Source of the DNA: an uncultured Caulobacter sp.
Lineage (GTDB): Bacteria; Pseudomonadota; Alphaproteobacteria; Caulobacterales; Caulobacteraceae
Reading direction: 5' to 3'
DNA length: 64,000 nt
NCBI RefSeq assembly: GCF_947036865.1
Contig: NZ_CAMQSF010000003.1
Coordinates: 62,001-126,000, forward strand
In this document: in pieces, positions 24,167 through 32,371 of the stretch
Numbering within the stretch: the stretch's first letter is position 1
How the letters are laid out: each line of letters opens with the position of its first letter
Made by a program: the position numbers and the translations under genes
The notes under the pieces: generated by a model
What the model was told of the DNA's origin: nothing
The model's database searches: none
What the model saw: only the letters and a program-made list of their open reading frames with translations

Positions 24167-24826
24167 GTGGAACCCGCCGCGCGTTATCTTCGTCGTAGCG
24201 ACGTCGACAAGGACGAGCCCCTCGTCGACGGCCGCCGGCGCCGCTCGCAGGACAGCCGGGCGCGGATCGTTCAGGCCATGCTCGACTTGGTTCGCGAGGG
24301 GGGCGTTTCGCCCTCGGCCGAACTGGTCGCCGCCCGCGCCGACGTAGGGCTGCGCACCGTCTTCCGGCACTTCAACGACCTCGACAGCCTGTATCGCGAG
24401 ATGTCGGCGGTCATCGAGTCGGAGCTGATGGCCCTGGTCCACACCCCCTTCAAGGGAACCACGTGGCAGGCGCGGGTGCTGGAACTGGTCGAGCGGCGGG
24501 CCTGGGCCTACGAGAAGATCGGCCCGTTCAAGCGCGCGTCGGAAGTGCACCGCCACCAGTCGCCGCCCCTGGCCGCCGACCACGCCCGCATGGTCGAAAT
24601 CTCGCGCGAGATCCTGCGTCAGCAGCTGCCGACGGAGCTGGCCAAGGACCGGGTGCGCTTCGAGGCCATCGACATGCTGCTGAGCTTCGACGCCTGGAAC
24701 CGGCTGCGCCGGGACCAGGACCTGTCCCCCAAGCGCGCGACCGAAGTGCTGCAGGCGGTCATCGCCGGTCTGCTGGAGGTCGCCGCCGACGTTCCTGGGA
24801 AGGTCACGGCGCCGGGCGAGGGTTAG
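24167..24826 (+). CDS. TetR-family transcriptional regulator
   Basis: A 219-residue repressor-like protein. The helix-turn-helix lies at about residues 30-75: SRARIVQAMLDLVREGG, SAELVAARADVGLRTVFRHF, NDLDSLYREM. The C-terminal ligand domain is variable and unlike one I can name. It starts with GTG after a GGGAG site and lies 60 bases downstream of the MBL hydrolase gene, in the same direction. It probably controls its own unit and the divergent dehalogenase gene through the palindrome at 22953-22969. Confidence 0.88.
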   Translation: MEPAARYLRRSDVDKDEPLVDGRRRRSQDSRARIVQAMLDLVREGGVSPSAELVAARADVGLRTVFRHFNDLDSLYREMSAVIESELMALVHTPFKGTTWQARVLELVERRAWAYEKIGPFKRASEVHRHQSPPLAADHARMVEISREILRQQLPTELAKDRVRFEAIDMLLSFDAWNRLRRDQDLSPKRATEVLQAVIAGLLEVAADVPGKVTAPGEG

Positions 24827-24976
24827 ACGCGAAGGGCTTGCGGTTCGGCTCCTGCCACGCGGTGTCAGGAGCCGCGTCGCGGTTCCTTGTCAGTCGCGCG
24901 GGGAACACCGAAGTTCTGGGAACGTTGTCGTCGCCTGGGCCTCGACAAGGCGCCGCTAAAGCCGACGGGGGGCCGT

Positions 24977-27142
24977 ATGATTCCGGACGAAACGCTTGCC
25001 ATTGACTGGTCCACGGCGCCGGGCGAGATCCTGCTGGAGCGCTATCACGCCGTTCGCCGCCGCACCGAGACGCTGGCCGCGCCGCTGTCGCCCGAGGACC
25101 AGGCGGCGCAGTCGATGCCGGACGCCAGTCCGACCAAATGGCACCGCGGGCACACGACCTGGTTCTTCGAGACCTTTCTGCTGACGCCTTATCTGCCCGG
25201 ATACGCGGTCTATGACGAGCGCTTCGGTTATCTGTTCAATTCCTATTACGAGGCGGCCGGGCCGCGTCAGCCGAGGCCCCAGCGCGGCCTGCTGACGCGC
25301 CCGTCGGCCCAGGTGGTCGGGGCCTATCGCGCCCACGTCGACGCCGCCATGGCGCGGTTGCTGGCCGGTCCGCTGACGCCGGAGATCCGCGAACGGCTCG
25401 AGCTTGGCCTGAACCACGAGGAGCAGCATCAGGAGCTGATCCTGATGGATATTCTCCACCTCTTCGCCCAGTCGCCGCTGAGCCCGGCCTACCAGCCCGG
25501 CCCGGGCCCGGCGCGGCCGGATCCTGGACCCCAGCGCTTCCACCGCTTCGCCGGCGGGCTGGTCGAGATCGGGGCCGGGGAGGCGGGCTTCGCCTTCGAC
25601 AACGAACGTCCGCGCCACAAGACCTTCGTCGCCCCTTTCCGCCTGGCCGATCGCCTCGTCACGAACGGCGAGTGGCTGGCCTTCATCGAGGCGGGCGGCT
25701 ACGCCCGCGCCGACCTCTGGCTGTCCGAAGGCTGGGCCAGGGTTCAAGCCGAGGGCTGGGAGGCGCCCGCCTATTGGCGACGCGAGGCCGACGGCGCCTG
25801 GACCACCATGACCCTGCGGGGCCGCCATCCGGTCGATCCGCACGCTCCGGTCCTTCACGTCAGCTATTACGAGGCCGCCGCCTACGCCGCCTGGGCGGGC
25901 CGGCGCCTGCCGACCGAGGCCGAGTGGGAAGCCGCCGCCACGGCCAGCGGCATGTCCGCGGCGCTCCGCCAGCTGTGCGGCGCGGCCTGGCAGTGGACCG
26001 CCAGCGCCTACAGCCCCTATCCCGGTTTCAAGCCGGGGGGCGGCGCGCTGGGCGAGTACAACGGCAAGTTCATGGTCAGCCAGATGGTGCTGCGCGGCGG
26101 CTGCGAGGCCACGCCGCCGGGCCATTCCCGCGCCACCTATCGCAACTTCTTCTATCCCGGCAGCCGCTGGATGTTCGGCGGCGTGCGCCTGGCCGACGAC
26201 GACCGCCTGGCCGAGGTGACGCCGGGCAACACCTTCCTCGACGAGGTGGTCGCGGGCCTATCCGCCACGCCCAAGACCCTGCCGGCCAAGTACTTCTACG
26301 ACGCCGAGGGCTCGCGCCTGTTCGAGGCCATCTGCGATCTGCCCGAATACTACCTGACCCGCACCGAGACGGCGCTGCTGCGCCGCGTCGCGCCGGAGAT
26401 CGCCGCGCGCATTCCGCAAGGGGCCGCCCTGGTGGAGTTTGGCAGCGGGGCCAGCACCAAGACCCGCATCGTGCTCGACGCCGCGCCCCAGATCGCCGTT
26501 TACGCTCCGGTGGACATCAGTCCCACGGCGCTCGACGAGGCCGCCGCGCGCTTGCGCGAGGCCTATCCGGATCTGGTCGTGGCGCCGCTGGTCGAGGACT
26601 TCACCAAGGCCATGACCCTGCCGGAAGGCGCTCAGGGCCATACGCCCGTCGGCTTCTTCCCCGGCTCGACGATCGGCAACTTCGCCCCGGCGGAGGCCGA
26701 GGCGCTGCTGCGGCAGGCGCGACTGTTGCTGGGCGAGGGCTCGCTGTTCATCGTCGGCGCCGACGTCGCCAAGGACCCGGCCGTCCTGATCCCGGCCTAT
26801 GACGACGCGCAAGGCGTCACCGCCGCGTTCAACCGCAACGTCCTGGTCCACATCAATCGCGAGCTGGGCGGCACGTTCGACCCCATGGCCTTCGCGCACA
26901 AGGCGGTGTGGAACGCCGAGGAAAGCCGCGTCGAAATGCATCTGGAAAGCCGGCGCGACCAGATCGTCATGGTCGGCGACTACGGCTTCCGGTTCGCGGC
27001 GGGCGAGACCATCCACACCGAGAACTCGTACAAATATCCGTCCGAAGCCTTCGAGACCATCGCGCGGCGGGCGGGTTGGACGGTCGCCCAGCGCTGGATC
27101 AGCGAGGATCCGACCTTCGCGATCTACGCCCTCACCGCATAG
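24977..27142 (+). CDS. egtB-egtD: Fused ergothioneine enzymes: EgtB sulfoxide synthase + EgtD histidine methyltransferase
   Basis: One continuous 721-residue frame. Residues about 1-160 form a DinB-like helical domain with iron ligands in KWHRGHTTWFFE and LNHEEQHQEL; about 190-415 form the FGE-like domain of EgtB (PTEAEWEAAA, VLRGGCEATP). From about 417 the frame continues directly into a full EgtD: YFYDAEGSRLFEAIC, YYLTRTETALL, SAM-binding VEFGSGASTKT and GFFPGSTIGNF. EgtD trimethylates histidine to hercynine; EgtB adds the sulfur donor with O2. In most bacteria these are two proteins; fungal Egt1 fuses them in the opposite order. The ATG at 24977 is used because the extra upstream frame has no family match. 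Confidence 0.92.
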   Translation: MIPDETLAIDWSTAPGEILLERYHAVRRRTETLAAPLSPEDQAAQSMPDASPTKWHRGHTTWFFETFLLTPYLPGYAVYDERFGYLFNSYYEAAGPRQPRPQRGLLTRPSAQVVGAYRAHVDAAMARLLAGPLTPEIRERLELGLNHEEQHQELILMDILHLFAQSPLSPAYQPGPGPARPDPGPQRFHRFAGGLVEIGAGEAGFAFDNERPRHKTFVAPFRLADRLVTNGEWLAFIEAGGYARADLWLSEGWARVQAEGWEAPAYWRREADGAWTTMTLRGRHPVDPHAPVLHVSYYEAAAYAAWAGRRLPTEAEWEAAATASGMSAALRQLCGAAWQWTASAYSPYPGFKPGGGALGEYNGKFMVSQMVLRGGCEATPPGHSRATYRNFFYPGSRWMFGGVRLADDDRLAEVTPGNTFLDEVVAGLSATPKTLPAKYFYDAEGSRLFEAICDLPEYYLTRTETALLRRVAPEIAARIPQGAALVEFGSGASTKTRIVLDAAPQIAVYAPVDISPTALDEAAARLREAYPDLVVAPLVEDFTKAMTLPEGAQGHTPVGFFPGSTIGNFAPAEAEALLRQARLLLGEGSLFIVGADVAKDPAVLIPAYDDAQGVTAAFNRNVLVHINRELGGTFDPMAFAHKAVWNAEESRVEMHLESRRDQIVMVGDYGFRFAAGETIHTENSYKYPSEAFETIARRAGWTVAQRWISEDPTFAIYALTA

Positions 27143-27155
27143 GGGCGCAAAAAAA

Positions 27156-27187
27156 CGCGCCGGCTCCGAGGGGATGGAGCCGACGCG
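27156..27187 (-). terminator. Rho-independent terminator after the KGG gene
   Basis: A 12-bp stem with one mismatch (CGCGCCGGCTCC / GGAGCCGACGCG) and an 8-base loop. The seven A residues at 27149-27155 become a U-run on the minus strand, so it stops transcription coming from the KGG gene; it may also serve the convergent egtB-egtD gene. Confidence 0.75.
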
Positions 27188-27208
27188 TCGAATTCGGGGG
27201 CGATCGCC

Positions 27209-27415
27209 TTAAAGCCCGCGTTCGCCGGGGCGGCCGCCGCGCGAGGAAGATCCGCCCTTGCGACCGGCGTTGGCCGCCAGATCGCGGTCCTTGGCGAAGC
27301 TGCGCTTTTCGCTGGGCACGCTAGCTCCGCCCTTCCTGGCGATTTCGCGGCGGCGTTCCGGGTCCATGGCGGCGAAACCGCGACGACCGCGGGGACGTTC
27401 GCTATCGGTGTCCAT
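27209..27415 (-). CDS. KGG-repeat stress protein
   Basis: A 68-residue, highly basic and hydrophilic protein with two KGG-type motifs: GFAAMDPERRREIARKGG and FAKDRDLAANAGRKGG. This is the pattern of the KGG family (YciG / conidiation-specific Con-10-like), small disordered proteins linked to stress and stationary phase. Its ribosome site GGAG overlaps the stop of the proline-rich gene upstream, so the two are one unit. Confidence 0.85.
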   Translation of the reverse strand: MDTDSERPRGRRGFAAMDPERRREIARKGGASVPSEKRSFAKDRDLAANAGRKGGSSSRGGRPGERGL

Positions 27416-27424
27416 GTGGGGCTC

Positions 27425-27649
27425 CTAGTCGGGACTGGTCACGGGCGGTACGGGCGAGAAGGCGGCGCCGTAGGGACGATCGTCCCCTGGATCGACCGGC
27501 GGCGAGGCGGGGGGCTCCTCGACCGGGATGACGCCGGGCTCGTACTCGGGCGGTTGAGGCTCGGTCGGAGGCGGGGCGTCTGGGTCGGTCACTGGCGTCG
27601 TTTCCTGCACGTTCCGGTGAAGTAACCAGCGAAGGCGCTTTCGGTTCAC
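27425..27649 (-). CDS. Small proline-rich hypothetical protein
   Basis: A 74-residue frame from a GTG start. A basic N-terminus (NRKRLRWLLHRNVQETT) is followed by an acidic Pro/Glu/Asp-rich tail (PPPTEPQPPEYEPGVIPVEE). No signal peptide or helix is visible and I do not recognise the family. It ends 9 bases before the KGG gene, whose ribosome site overlaps its stop, which supports it being expressed. Confidence 0.55.
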   Translation of the reverse strand: MNRKRLRWLLHRNVQETTPVTDPDAPPPTEPQPPEYEPGVIPVEEPPASPPVDPGDDRPYGAAFSPVPPVTSPD

Positions 27650-27710
27650 CGTGAAACCGCACTAATTACGCCGCACCGGGACGAGCCGGGCGTGAGGGAG
27701 TCGTCGGAGA

Positions 27711-28379
27711 ATGCCTCGTAAGACCAAGAAGATGGTCGCTGGCGCGGTCGCTCATTGGCGTCTCGCCGCCGGCGTGGCGACGGGCCTCGTCGTCTGGTCG
27801 GCCGCGAAATATCTCGGCGCGCCGCGCGGCGCTCATCTTTTGTTGGGCTGGGACAGCGGGGCCATCGTCTATCTGCTGACGATGTGGACGCTGTTTCTGA
27901 CGGCGGACGAAGCCGAGGTGCGATCCCGCGCCGCCCGCGAGGACGAGGGCGTTCCCGTCCTGATGCTGATCATCATGGCCGCGATCGTCGCCAGCCTGGG
28001 GGCGGTGGTCGACGCCATGATGGCCGTCAAGAACGCCGGCGCCGCGACCAAGTTCTTCATCGGCGCCTGCGCCGGCGCGACCTTGGTGCTGTCGTGGCTG
28101 GTGCTGCAGTCGGTGTTCGTTCTGCATTACGCCCATCGCAACTTCGGCGACGGCAGCACCAAGCAGGGGATCCAGTTTCCCGGCGAACCGCCGACCTGCT
28201 ACATGGACTTCGCCTATCTGGCGTTCAGCGTGGGGGCGACGTTCCAGGTCTCGGACAACAGCATCCTGACATCCAAGCTGCGCAAGCTGGTCACCGCTCA
28301 CGCGGCCACCGCCTATTTCTACAACACGGCGATCCTGGCGCTGGGCATCAACATCATCGCCAGCCTCGTCGGCGGCTAA
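27711..28379 (+). CDS. DUF1345 membrane protein
   Basis: A 222-residue integral membrane protein with about five hydrophobic segments. The conserved centre of DUF1345 is visible: LHYAHRNFG, FPGEPPTCYMDFAYLAFSVGATFQVSD, and a closing YFYNTAILALGINIIASL. The function is unknown. Its TAA stop overlaps the TAG of the convergent EF-hand gene within CTAA. Confidence 0.88.
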   Translation: MPRKTKKMVAGAVAHWRLAAGVATGLVVWSAAKYLGAPRGAHLLLGWDSGAIVYLLTMWTLFLTADEAEVRSRAAREDEGVPVLMLIIMAAIVASLGAVVDAMMAVKNAGAATKFFIGACAGATLVLSWLVLQSVFVLHYAHRNFGDGSTKQGIQFPGEPPTCYMDFAYLAFSVGATFQVSDNSILTSKLRKLVTAHAATAYFYNTAILALGINIIASLVGG

Positions 28380-29113
28380 GACGGACGGCCGCCGCCCCGG
28401 CCGCCGCGCCCGCCCCCCGGTAAGGGGCCCGGGCGCCCGCCGCCTTCGACGGCGGCCTGGGACGGGGTCTTGGGGAGCTCCTCCAGGGTCAGCTTGCCGT
28501 CCTTGTTGACGTCGAGCAGCGCGAAGCGGGTCTTGGCCGCCTTGACCGCCTCGGCCTTGCTGACGCGGCGATCGAAGTCGCCGTCGGCCGCCATCACGGG
28601 CTCGGGTTCGGCGATCAGGCCGTAGAGCGCCGCGCCTTGCAGTACATTGGACCCTCGCGGCCGAGGCGGTCGATCCCCGCCGCCGTCCTCCTGGCCCCGC
28701 GGACCGCCACGCATCGCGCCCGGCGCGACGCCGCCTATGATCTCCGGCGCGATATGCTGCTCGTAGTTCGAGACCTCGAACCCGTCGATGATCCCGTCGT
28801 GGTCGGTGTCGAGCACGGCGAAGAAGCGCAGGGCGTCGGCGACGAACTCATCGCGGCTCAGGGCGCCGTCGTGATCGGCGTCGGCGCCGGAAAACCACGC
28901 GGCGACGGGATAGGGCGCCCCGGCCGGCGCGCGGAACGGCTCGCCGGCGGGGCTGATGAACAGCTGAGGCCCGCGAGGGCGGCCTTCGCCGGGCGGCCCC
29001 TGGCGGGCGTCCGGGCCGGGCGGGCCTTTCGGCGCGGCGGCGCCGGCGGCCAAGGCGGCGGTGATCACGGCGGTCAGGCCCAGCGAGCGAAGCATCATGC
29101 GCGAAGTCTCCAT
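28376..29113 (-). CDS. Exported EF-hand calcium-binding protein
   Basis: Up to 245 residues; ATGs at 29113 and 29098 are both possible. A signal peptide (LRSLGLTAVITAALAAGAAA) is followed by a Gly/Pro-rich stretch and two pairs of EF-hand loops: DADHDGALSRDEF, DTDHDGIIDGFEV, DGDFDRRVSKAEA and DVNKDGKLTLEEL. Three have a full set of calcium ligands; the third lacks the usual Gly and is probably weaker. The C-terminus is Gly/Arg-rich (GGGRGGRGGGRPS). It sits downstream of a two-component system in the same direction, so calcium or envelope sensing by the kinase is possible. Confidence 0.85.
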   Translation of the reverse strand: METSRMMLRSLGLTAVITAALAAGAAAPKGPPGPDARQGPPGEGRPRGPQLFISPAGEPFRAPAGAPYPVAAWFSGADADHDGALSRDEFVADALRFFAVLDTDHDGIIDGFEVSNYEQHIAPEIIGGVAPGAMRGGPRGQEDGGGDRPPRPRGSNVLQGAALYGLIAEPEPVMAADGDFDRRVSKAEAVKAAKTRFALLDVNKDGKLTLEELPKTPSQAAVEGGGRPGPLPGGGRGGRGGGRPS

Positions 29114-29220
29114 GCGGCCAAGCTTTGAAGCGCCGGCCCATGGCGCGACGATGTCATCACGATCGGACGCGTTTGCCGGGCCGCAACAAAGCCGCCCCTT
29201 TCGGCCTCAATCCCCGACGA

Positions 29221-30636
29221 TCAGGCCGGCAGGCGCACGCTCGCGCGAAGGCCGCCGCCGGGACGGTTCTGCAAGGTCACGTCGCCGCCGTGGGCGCGCG
29301 CCAAAGAGCGCACGACCGCGAGACCCAGGCCGATCCCGCCGGTCTCGCGATTCCGGGAGGGCTCGCCCCGATAGAAGGGCTCGAACACGCGCTCCAGCTC
29401 CGCGGTCGGCACGCCGGGGCCATCGTCGTCGACCTCGATGATCGCCATGTCGCCGTCGCCATAGACCTGGCCTCGCGCCGAGCCGCCGTACTTCAGGGCG
29501 TTCTCGACGAGATTGGAGACCAGGCGCTTCAGGGCCACGGGGTCGCCTTCGATCACCACCTTTTCGGCGCGCTCGACCGAGGCCTGGCCTCCGGTTTCGG
29601 CGGCCTCGTCCATGACGCTCTCCAGCAGCGAGGAGAGCTCCAGCTTCGTCCGCTCGGCCGGACGATTGGTGTCGCGGACGAAGCCGAGGGTGGCGGCGAT
29701 CATCGCCTCCATCTGGTCGATATCGGCCGCGAGCTTCGGGCGGATGTCGTCGGGCGTGGCCTCGATGCGAAACTTCAGCCGGGTCAAGGGCGTGCGCAGA
29801 TCGTGCGCGATGGCCCCGACCATGGCCGTACGGTCCTCGACATAGCGACGCAGGCGTTCCTGCATCATGTTGAAGGCGGTGGCCGCCGCCACGACCTCGC
29901 CGGAACCCGTGATGCTGAGCGGCGGGGTGCGCGGGTCCTTGCCCAGGCGCTCGGCGGCGTCCGCGAAGGCGGTGATGGGCTGCGCCAGGCGTCGGGCGAA
30001 GAGCCAGGCCAGCGGCGTCACCGCGATCACCGACAGCAACAGGATCAGCAGGATCCGCTGCTGCCAGTTGTCGAAGCGAAAGGTCGGCTTCGGCTCGACC
30101 ACCAGCCACCGCCCGTCGCTCTGGCGCACGCCCAGCTTGAAGTCTCCGAAGATCAGGGGCTCATCGCGGCCCTGCGCGCGGGCGCCGCCGGGCGCGCCAT
30201 TGCCGGGCTCCCGCGCGAACGGTTCGCGCGGACCGGAGCCGCCACGCGGCGGGTCATCGCTGGTCTTCGGCGGCGTCACGGGCGTGCGGCGGACGAAGAA
30301 GCGGGGGCCGTTGTCGATCTGCAGCTCGACGCGATCGGCGGGCACGCCGATCGCCCGGCCGATGCCCGCCTTGAAGTCGGCGCGGCGCGGGCTGTCGGGG
30401 CCGACCGAGTGAAGGGAGCCGCGTTGCTTGACCACCAGCAGGCGTCCGTCGCGGGGCTGCACGGGCTGACCGGTCTTCAGCGCCTTCACGATCTCGGCCG
30501 AGCGATAGAACTCGGGCGGCGGCGGGGGCAGGGTGAAGATGACGGCGATGGCGACGAGCTGCGCCGCCACCAGGGTGACGATCACCAGGCCGAGGGCCTG
30601 TACGAACAGCGGGGTGCCGCGCCGAACCGGCGTCAT
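29221..30636 (-). CDS. Sensor histidine kinase
   Basis: A 471-residue membrane kinase: first helix about residues 10-35, a periplasmic domain of about 150 residues rich in Pro and Arg, a second helix about 194-215, a HAMP linker (RRLAQPITAFADAAERLG), the H-box IAHDLRTPLTRLKFR, the N-box VSNLVENALKYGG, and G-boxes DDGPGVP and GGIGLGLAVV. Its start overlaps the stop of the response regulator gene (ATGA). The signal sensed is unknown; the downstream EF-hand protein is a hint only. Confidence 0.93.
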   Translation of the reverse strand: MTPVRRGTPLFVQALGLVIVTLVAAQLVAIAVIFTLPPPPPEFYRSAEIVKALKTGQPVQPRDGRLLVVKQRGSLHSVGPDSPRRADFKAGIGRAIGVPADRVELQIDNGPRFFVRRTPVTPPKTSDDPPRGGSGPREPFAREPGNGAPGGARAQGRDEPLIFGDFKLGVRQSDGRWLVVEPKPTFRFDNWQQRILLILLLSVIAVTPLAWLFARRLAQPITAFADAAERLGKDPRTPPLSITGSGEVVAAATAFNMMQERLRRYVEDRTAMVGAIAHDLRTPLTRLKFRIEATPDDIRPKLAADIDQMEAMIAATLGFVRDTNRPAERTKLELSSLLESVMDEAAETGGQASVERAEKVVIEGDPVALKRLVSNLVENALKYGGSARGQVYGDGDMAIIEVDDDGPGVPTAELERVFEPFYRGEPSRNRETGGIGLGLAVVRSLARAHGGDVTLQNRPGGGLRASVRLPA

Positions 30637-31397
30637 GGCGTGCGCACGACCTTGGCGGTGAACATGTAGCCTTCGCTGCGGATGGTGCGGATCAGCTCGC
30701 TGCCGCCGCCGTCGTCCAGCTTGCGCCGCAGGCGGCTGATCTGCACGTCGATGGCGCGGTCATAGGCGTCGCTGTCGCGGCCGCGCGCCAGGTCCAGCAG
30801 CTGGTCGCGGGTCAGCACGCGCTGGGGCCGCTCGACGAAGGCCCGCAACAGCGAGAACTCGCCGCTGGAAAGGTTGACCACCACCGACTGCGGGGAGCGC
30901 AGTTCGCGACGCACCAGATCCAGGCGCCAGCCGGCGAACTCGCAGGCCGCGCCCATGGCGTCGTCGCTCGCGCGCGGCTCCTGGCGACGCCGCAGAATGG
31001 CGCGCACGCGGGCCAGCAGCTCGCGCGGATTGCAGGGCTTGGGCAGATAGTCGTCGGCGCCCAGTTCCAGCCCGACGATGCGGTCGGTGTCCTCGCCCAT
31101 GGCCGAGAGCATGATGATCGCCGGACCGTCGCTGGCGGACGACAGACGTCGGCAGATCGCCAGGCCGTCCTCGCCGGGCAGCATGACGTCGAGCACGATC
31201 AGGTCGATCGGCCCGCGCGCCAGCGCCTGCTCCATGGTGCGCGCGTCTTGGGCGGTCTCGACGGCGTAGCCATGACGCGACAGGAAGTCCGACACCACGT
31301 CGCGAATCCCCGGGTCGTCGTCAACGATCAGAATGCGCGGCGCGGCGCCGCGGGGCGCGTCGAGATCGGCCTGAGCGCTGTTTTGGGCGTTTTCCAT
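30633..31397 (-). CDS. OmpR-family response regulator
   Basis: A 254-residue regulator. A receiver domain starts at PRILIVDDDPGIRDVV (acidic triad), with the phospho-acceptor Asp in LIVLDVMLPGEDG and the switch Lys in YLPKPCNPREL. A winged helix follows (FSLLRAFVERPQRVLTRDQL, DVQISRLRRKLDD, RSEGYMF). It is first in the pair with the histidine kinase, probably transcribed from the 186-base gap upstream. An extended N-terminal tail of about 20 residues is of unknown use. Confidence 0.93.
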   Translation of the reverse strand: MENAQNSAQADLDAPRGAAPRILIVDDDPGIRDVVSDFLSRHGYAVETAQDARTMEQALARGPIDLIVLDVMLPGEDGLAICRRLSSASDGPAIIMLSAMGEDTDRIVGLELGADDYLPKPCNPRELLARVRAILRRRQEPRASDDAMGAACEFAGWRLDLVRRELRSPQSVVVNLSSGEFSLLRAFVERPQRVLTRDQLLDLARGRDSDAYDRAIDVQISRLRRKLDDGGGSELIRTIRSEGYMFTAKVVRTP

Positions 31398-31582
31398 GCG
31401 AATTTCCTGTCACGCCCCCGTCACGGTCAGATTTCACGCCTGAAACAGCGGCGCAACCCCGTCGTGCGATTCCGCGTCGCGCCGGCGGCGGGCTTCCCCC
31501 CTTTTTGCCAGTCGACGGCCTCCGGGATCCGGTTTGTCGTCCCCCCCTGTACGGCCGGGTCCCGGGATCTCCTCGCCTCGGA

Positions 31583-32299
31583 TCAGCCCGGCGAGTGGTT
31601 CTTGGGCGCCTGATAGGCCTCGCCCTGCGCCCGCATCGCCGCGACGACGCGATCGCCGACGAAGGGATTGGACCGCCGCTCCGCGCCGAAGGTCGACATC
31701 GGGCCGTGGCCGGGCACGAAGCGGACGTCGTCGCCCAGCGGCCAGAGCTTGCCGGTGATCGCGTCGATCAGATCCTGATGGTTGCCGAGGGGGAAATCGG
31801 TCCGGCCGATCGAGCCCTGGAACAGCACGTCGCCGACCTGGGCGAACTTGGTCTCGCGGTGGAAGAACACCACGTGGCCGGGCGTGTGGCCGGGGCAGTG
31901 GAAGACCTCGAATTCGGTCTCGCCCAGAGTGACGGTGTCGCCGTCCTTGAGCCAGCGGTCGGTGACGAAGATGCGCGCCTCGGGCATGCCGTACATCTCG
32001 CCGGACTGCTGGATGCGGTCGATCCAGAACTGGTCGTCCTCGTGCGGGCCTTCGATGGGGACGCCGGCGCGGGCCTTCAGCTCGGCCGCGCCGCCGGCGT
32101 GGTCCATGTGGCCGTGGGTGATCCAGATCTTCTCCAGGGTCAGGCCCTTGTCGGCGATCGCCTTCAAGAGGCGGTCGACCTCGCCGCCCGGATCGATCAC
32201 GGCGGCCTTCATCGTCTTGGCGCACCAGACGATCGTGCAGTTCTGCTGCAGCGGCGTGACCGGGGCGATGACGGCGCCGATCGGCATGGCCTGGCTCAT
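31583..32299 (-). CDS. Glyoxalase II-like metallo-beta-lactamase hydrolase (YcbL type)
   Basis: A 238-residue MBL-fold protein. The zinc motif ITHGHMDHAGGA (HxHxDH) is followed by CPGHTPGHVVFF, the Asp ligand in QVGDVLFQGSIGRTDFP and a late His in VPGHGPMSTFG. This matches YcbL-type glyoxalase II enzymes, which hydrolyse S-lactoylglutathione or related thioesters. It stands alone between the regulator and permease genes. A terminator hairpin just upstream separates it from the permease. Confidence 0.88.
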   Translation of the reverse strand: MSQAMPIGAVIAPVTPLQQNCTIVWCAKTMKAAVIDPGGEVDRLLKAIADKGLTLEKIWITHGHMDHAGGAAELKARAGVPIEGPHEDDQFWIDRIQQSGEMYGMPEARIFVTDRWLKDGDTVTLGETEFEVFHCPGHTPGHVVFFHRETKFAQVGDVLFQGSIGRTDFPLGNHQDLIDAITGKLWPLGDDVRFVPGHGPMSTFGAERRSNPFVGDRVVAAMRAQGEAYQAPKNHSPG

Positions 32300-32317
32300 G
32301 AGCGGGCTCCAAGGAAA

Positions 32318-32345
32318 AAGGGCGGGAGCCGAAGCGCCCGCCCTT
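32318..32345 (-). terminator. Terminator of the amino acid permease gene
   Basis: A perfect 9-bp stem AAGGGCGGG / CCCGCCCTT with a 10-base loop. On the minus strand it is followed by TTTTCC. It lies between the permease stop (32372) and the start of the MBL gene (32299). Confidence 0.7.
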
Positions 32346-32371
32346 CCGACCTAGCGGCTATCGGCCGAAGA

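Noticed and set aside
24887-24976. 30-residue extension before EgtB
   Set aside because: No match to EgtB starts and rich in basic residues; the ATG at 24977 gives the expected beginning.
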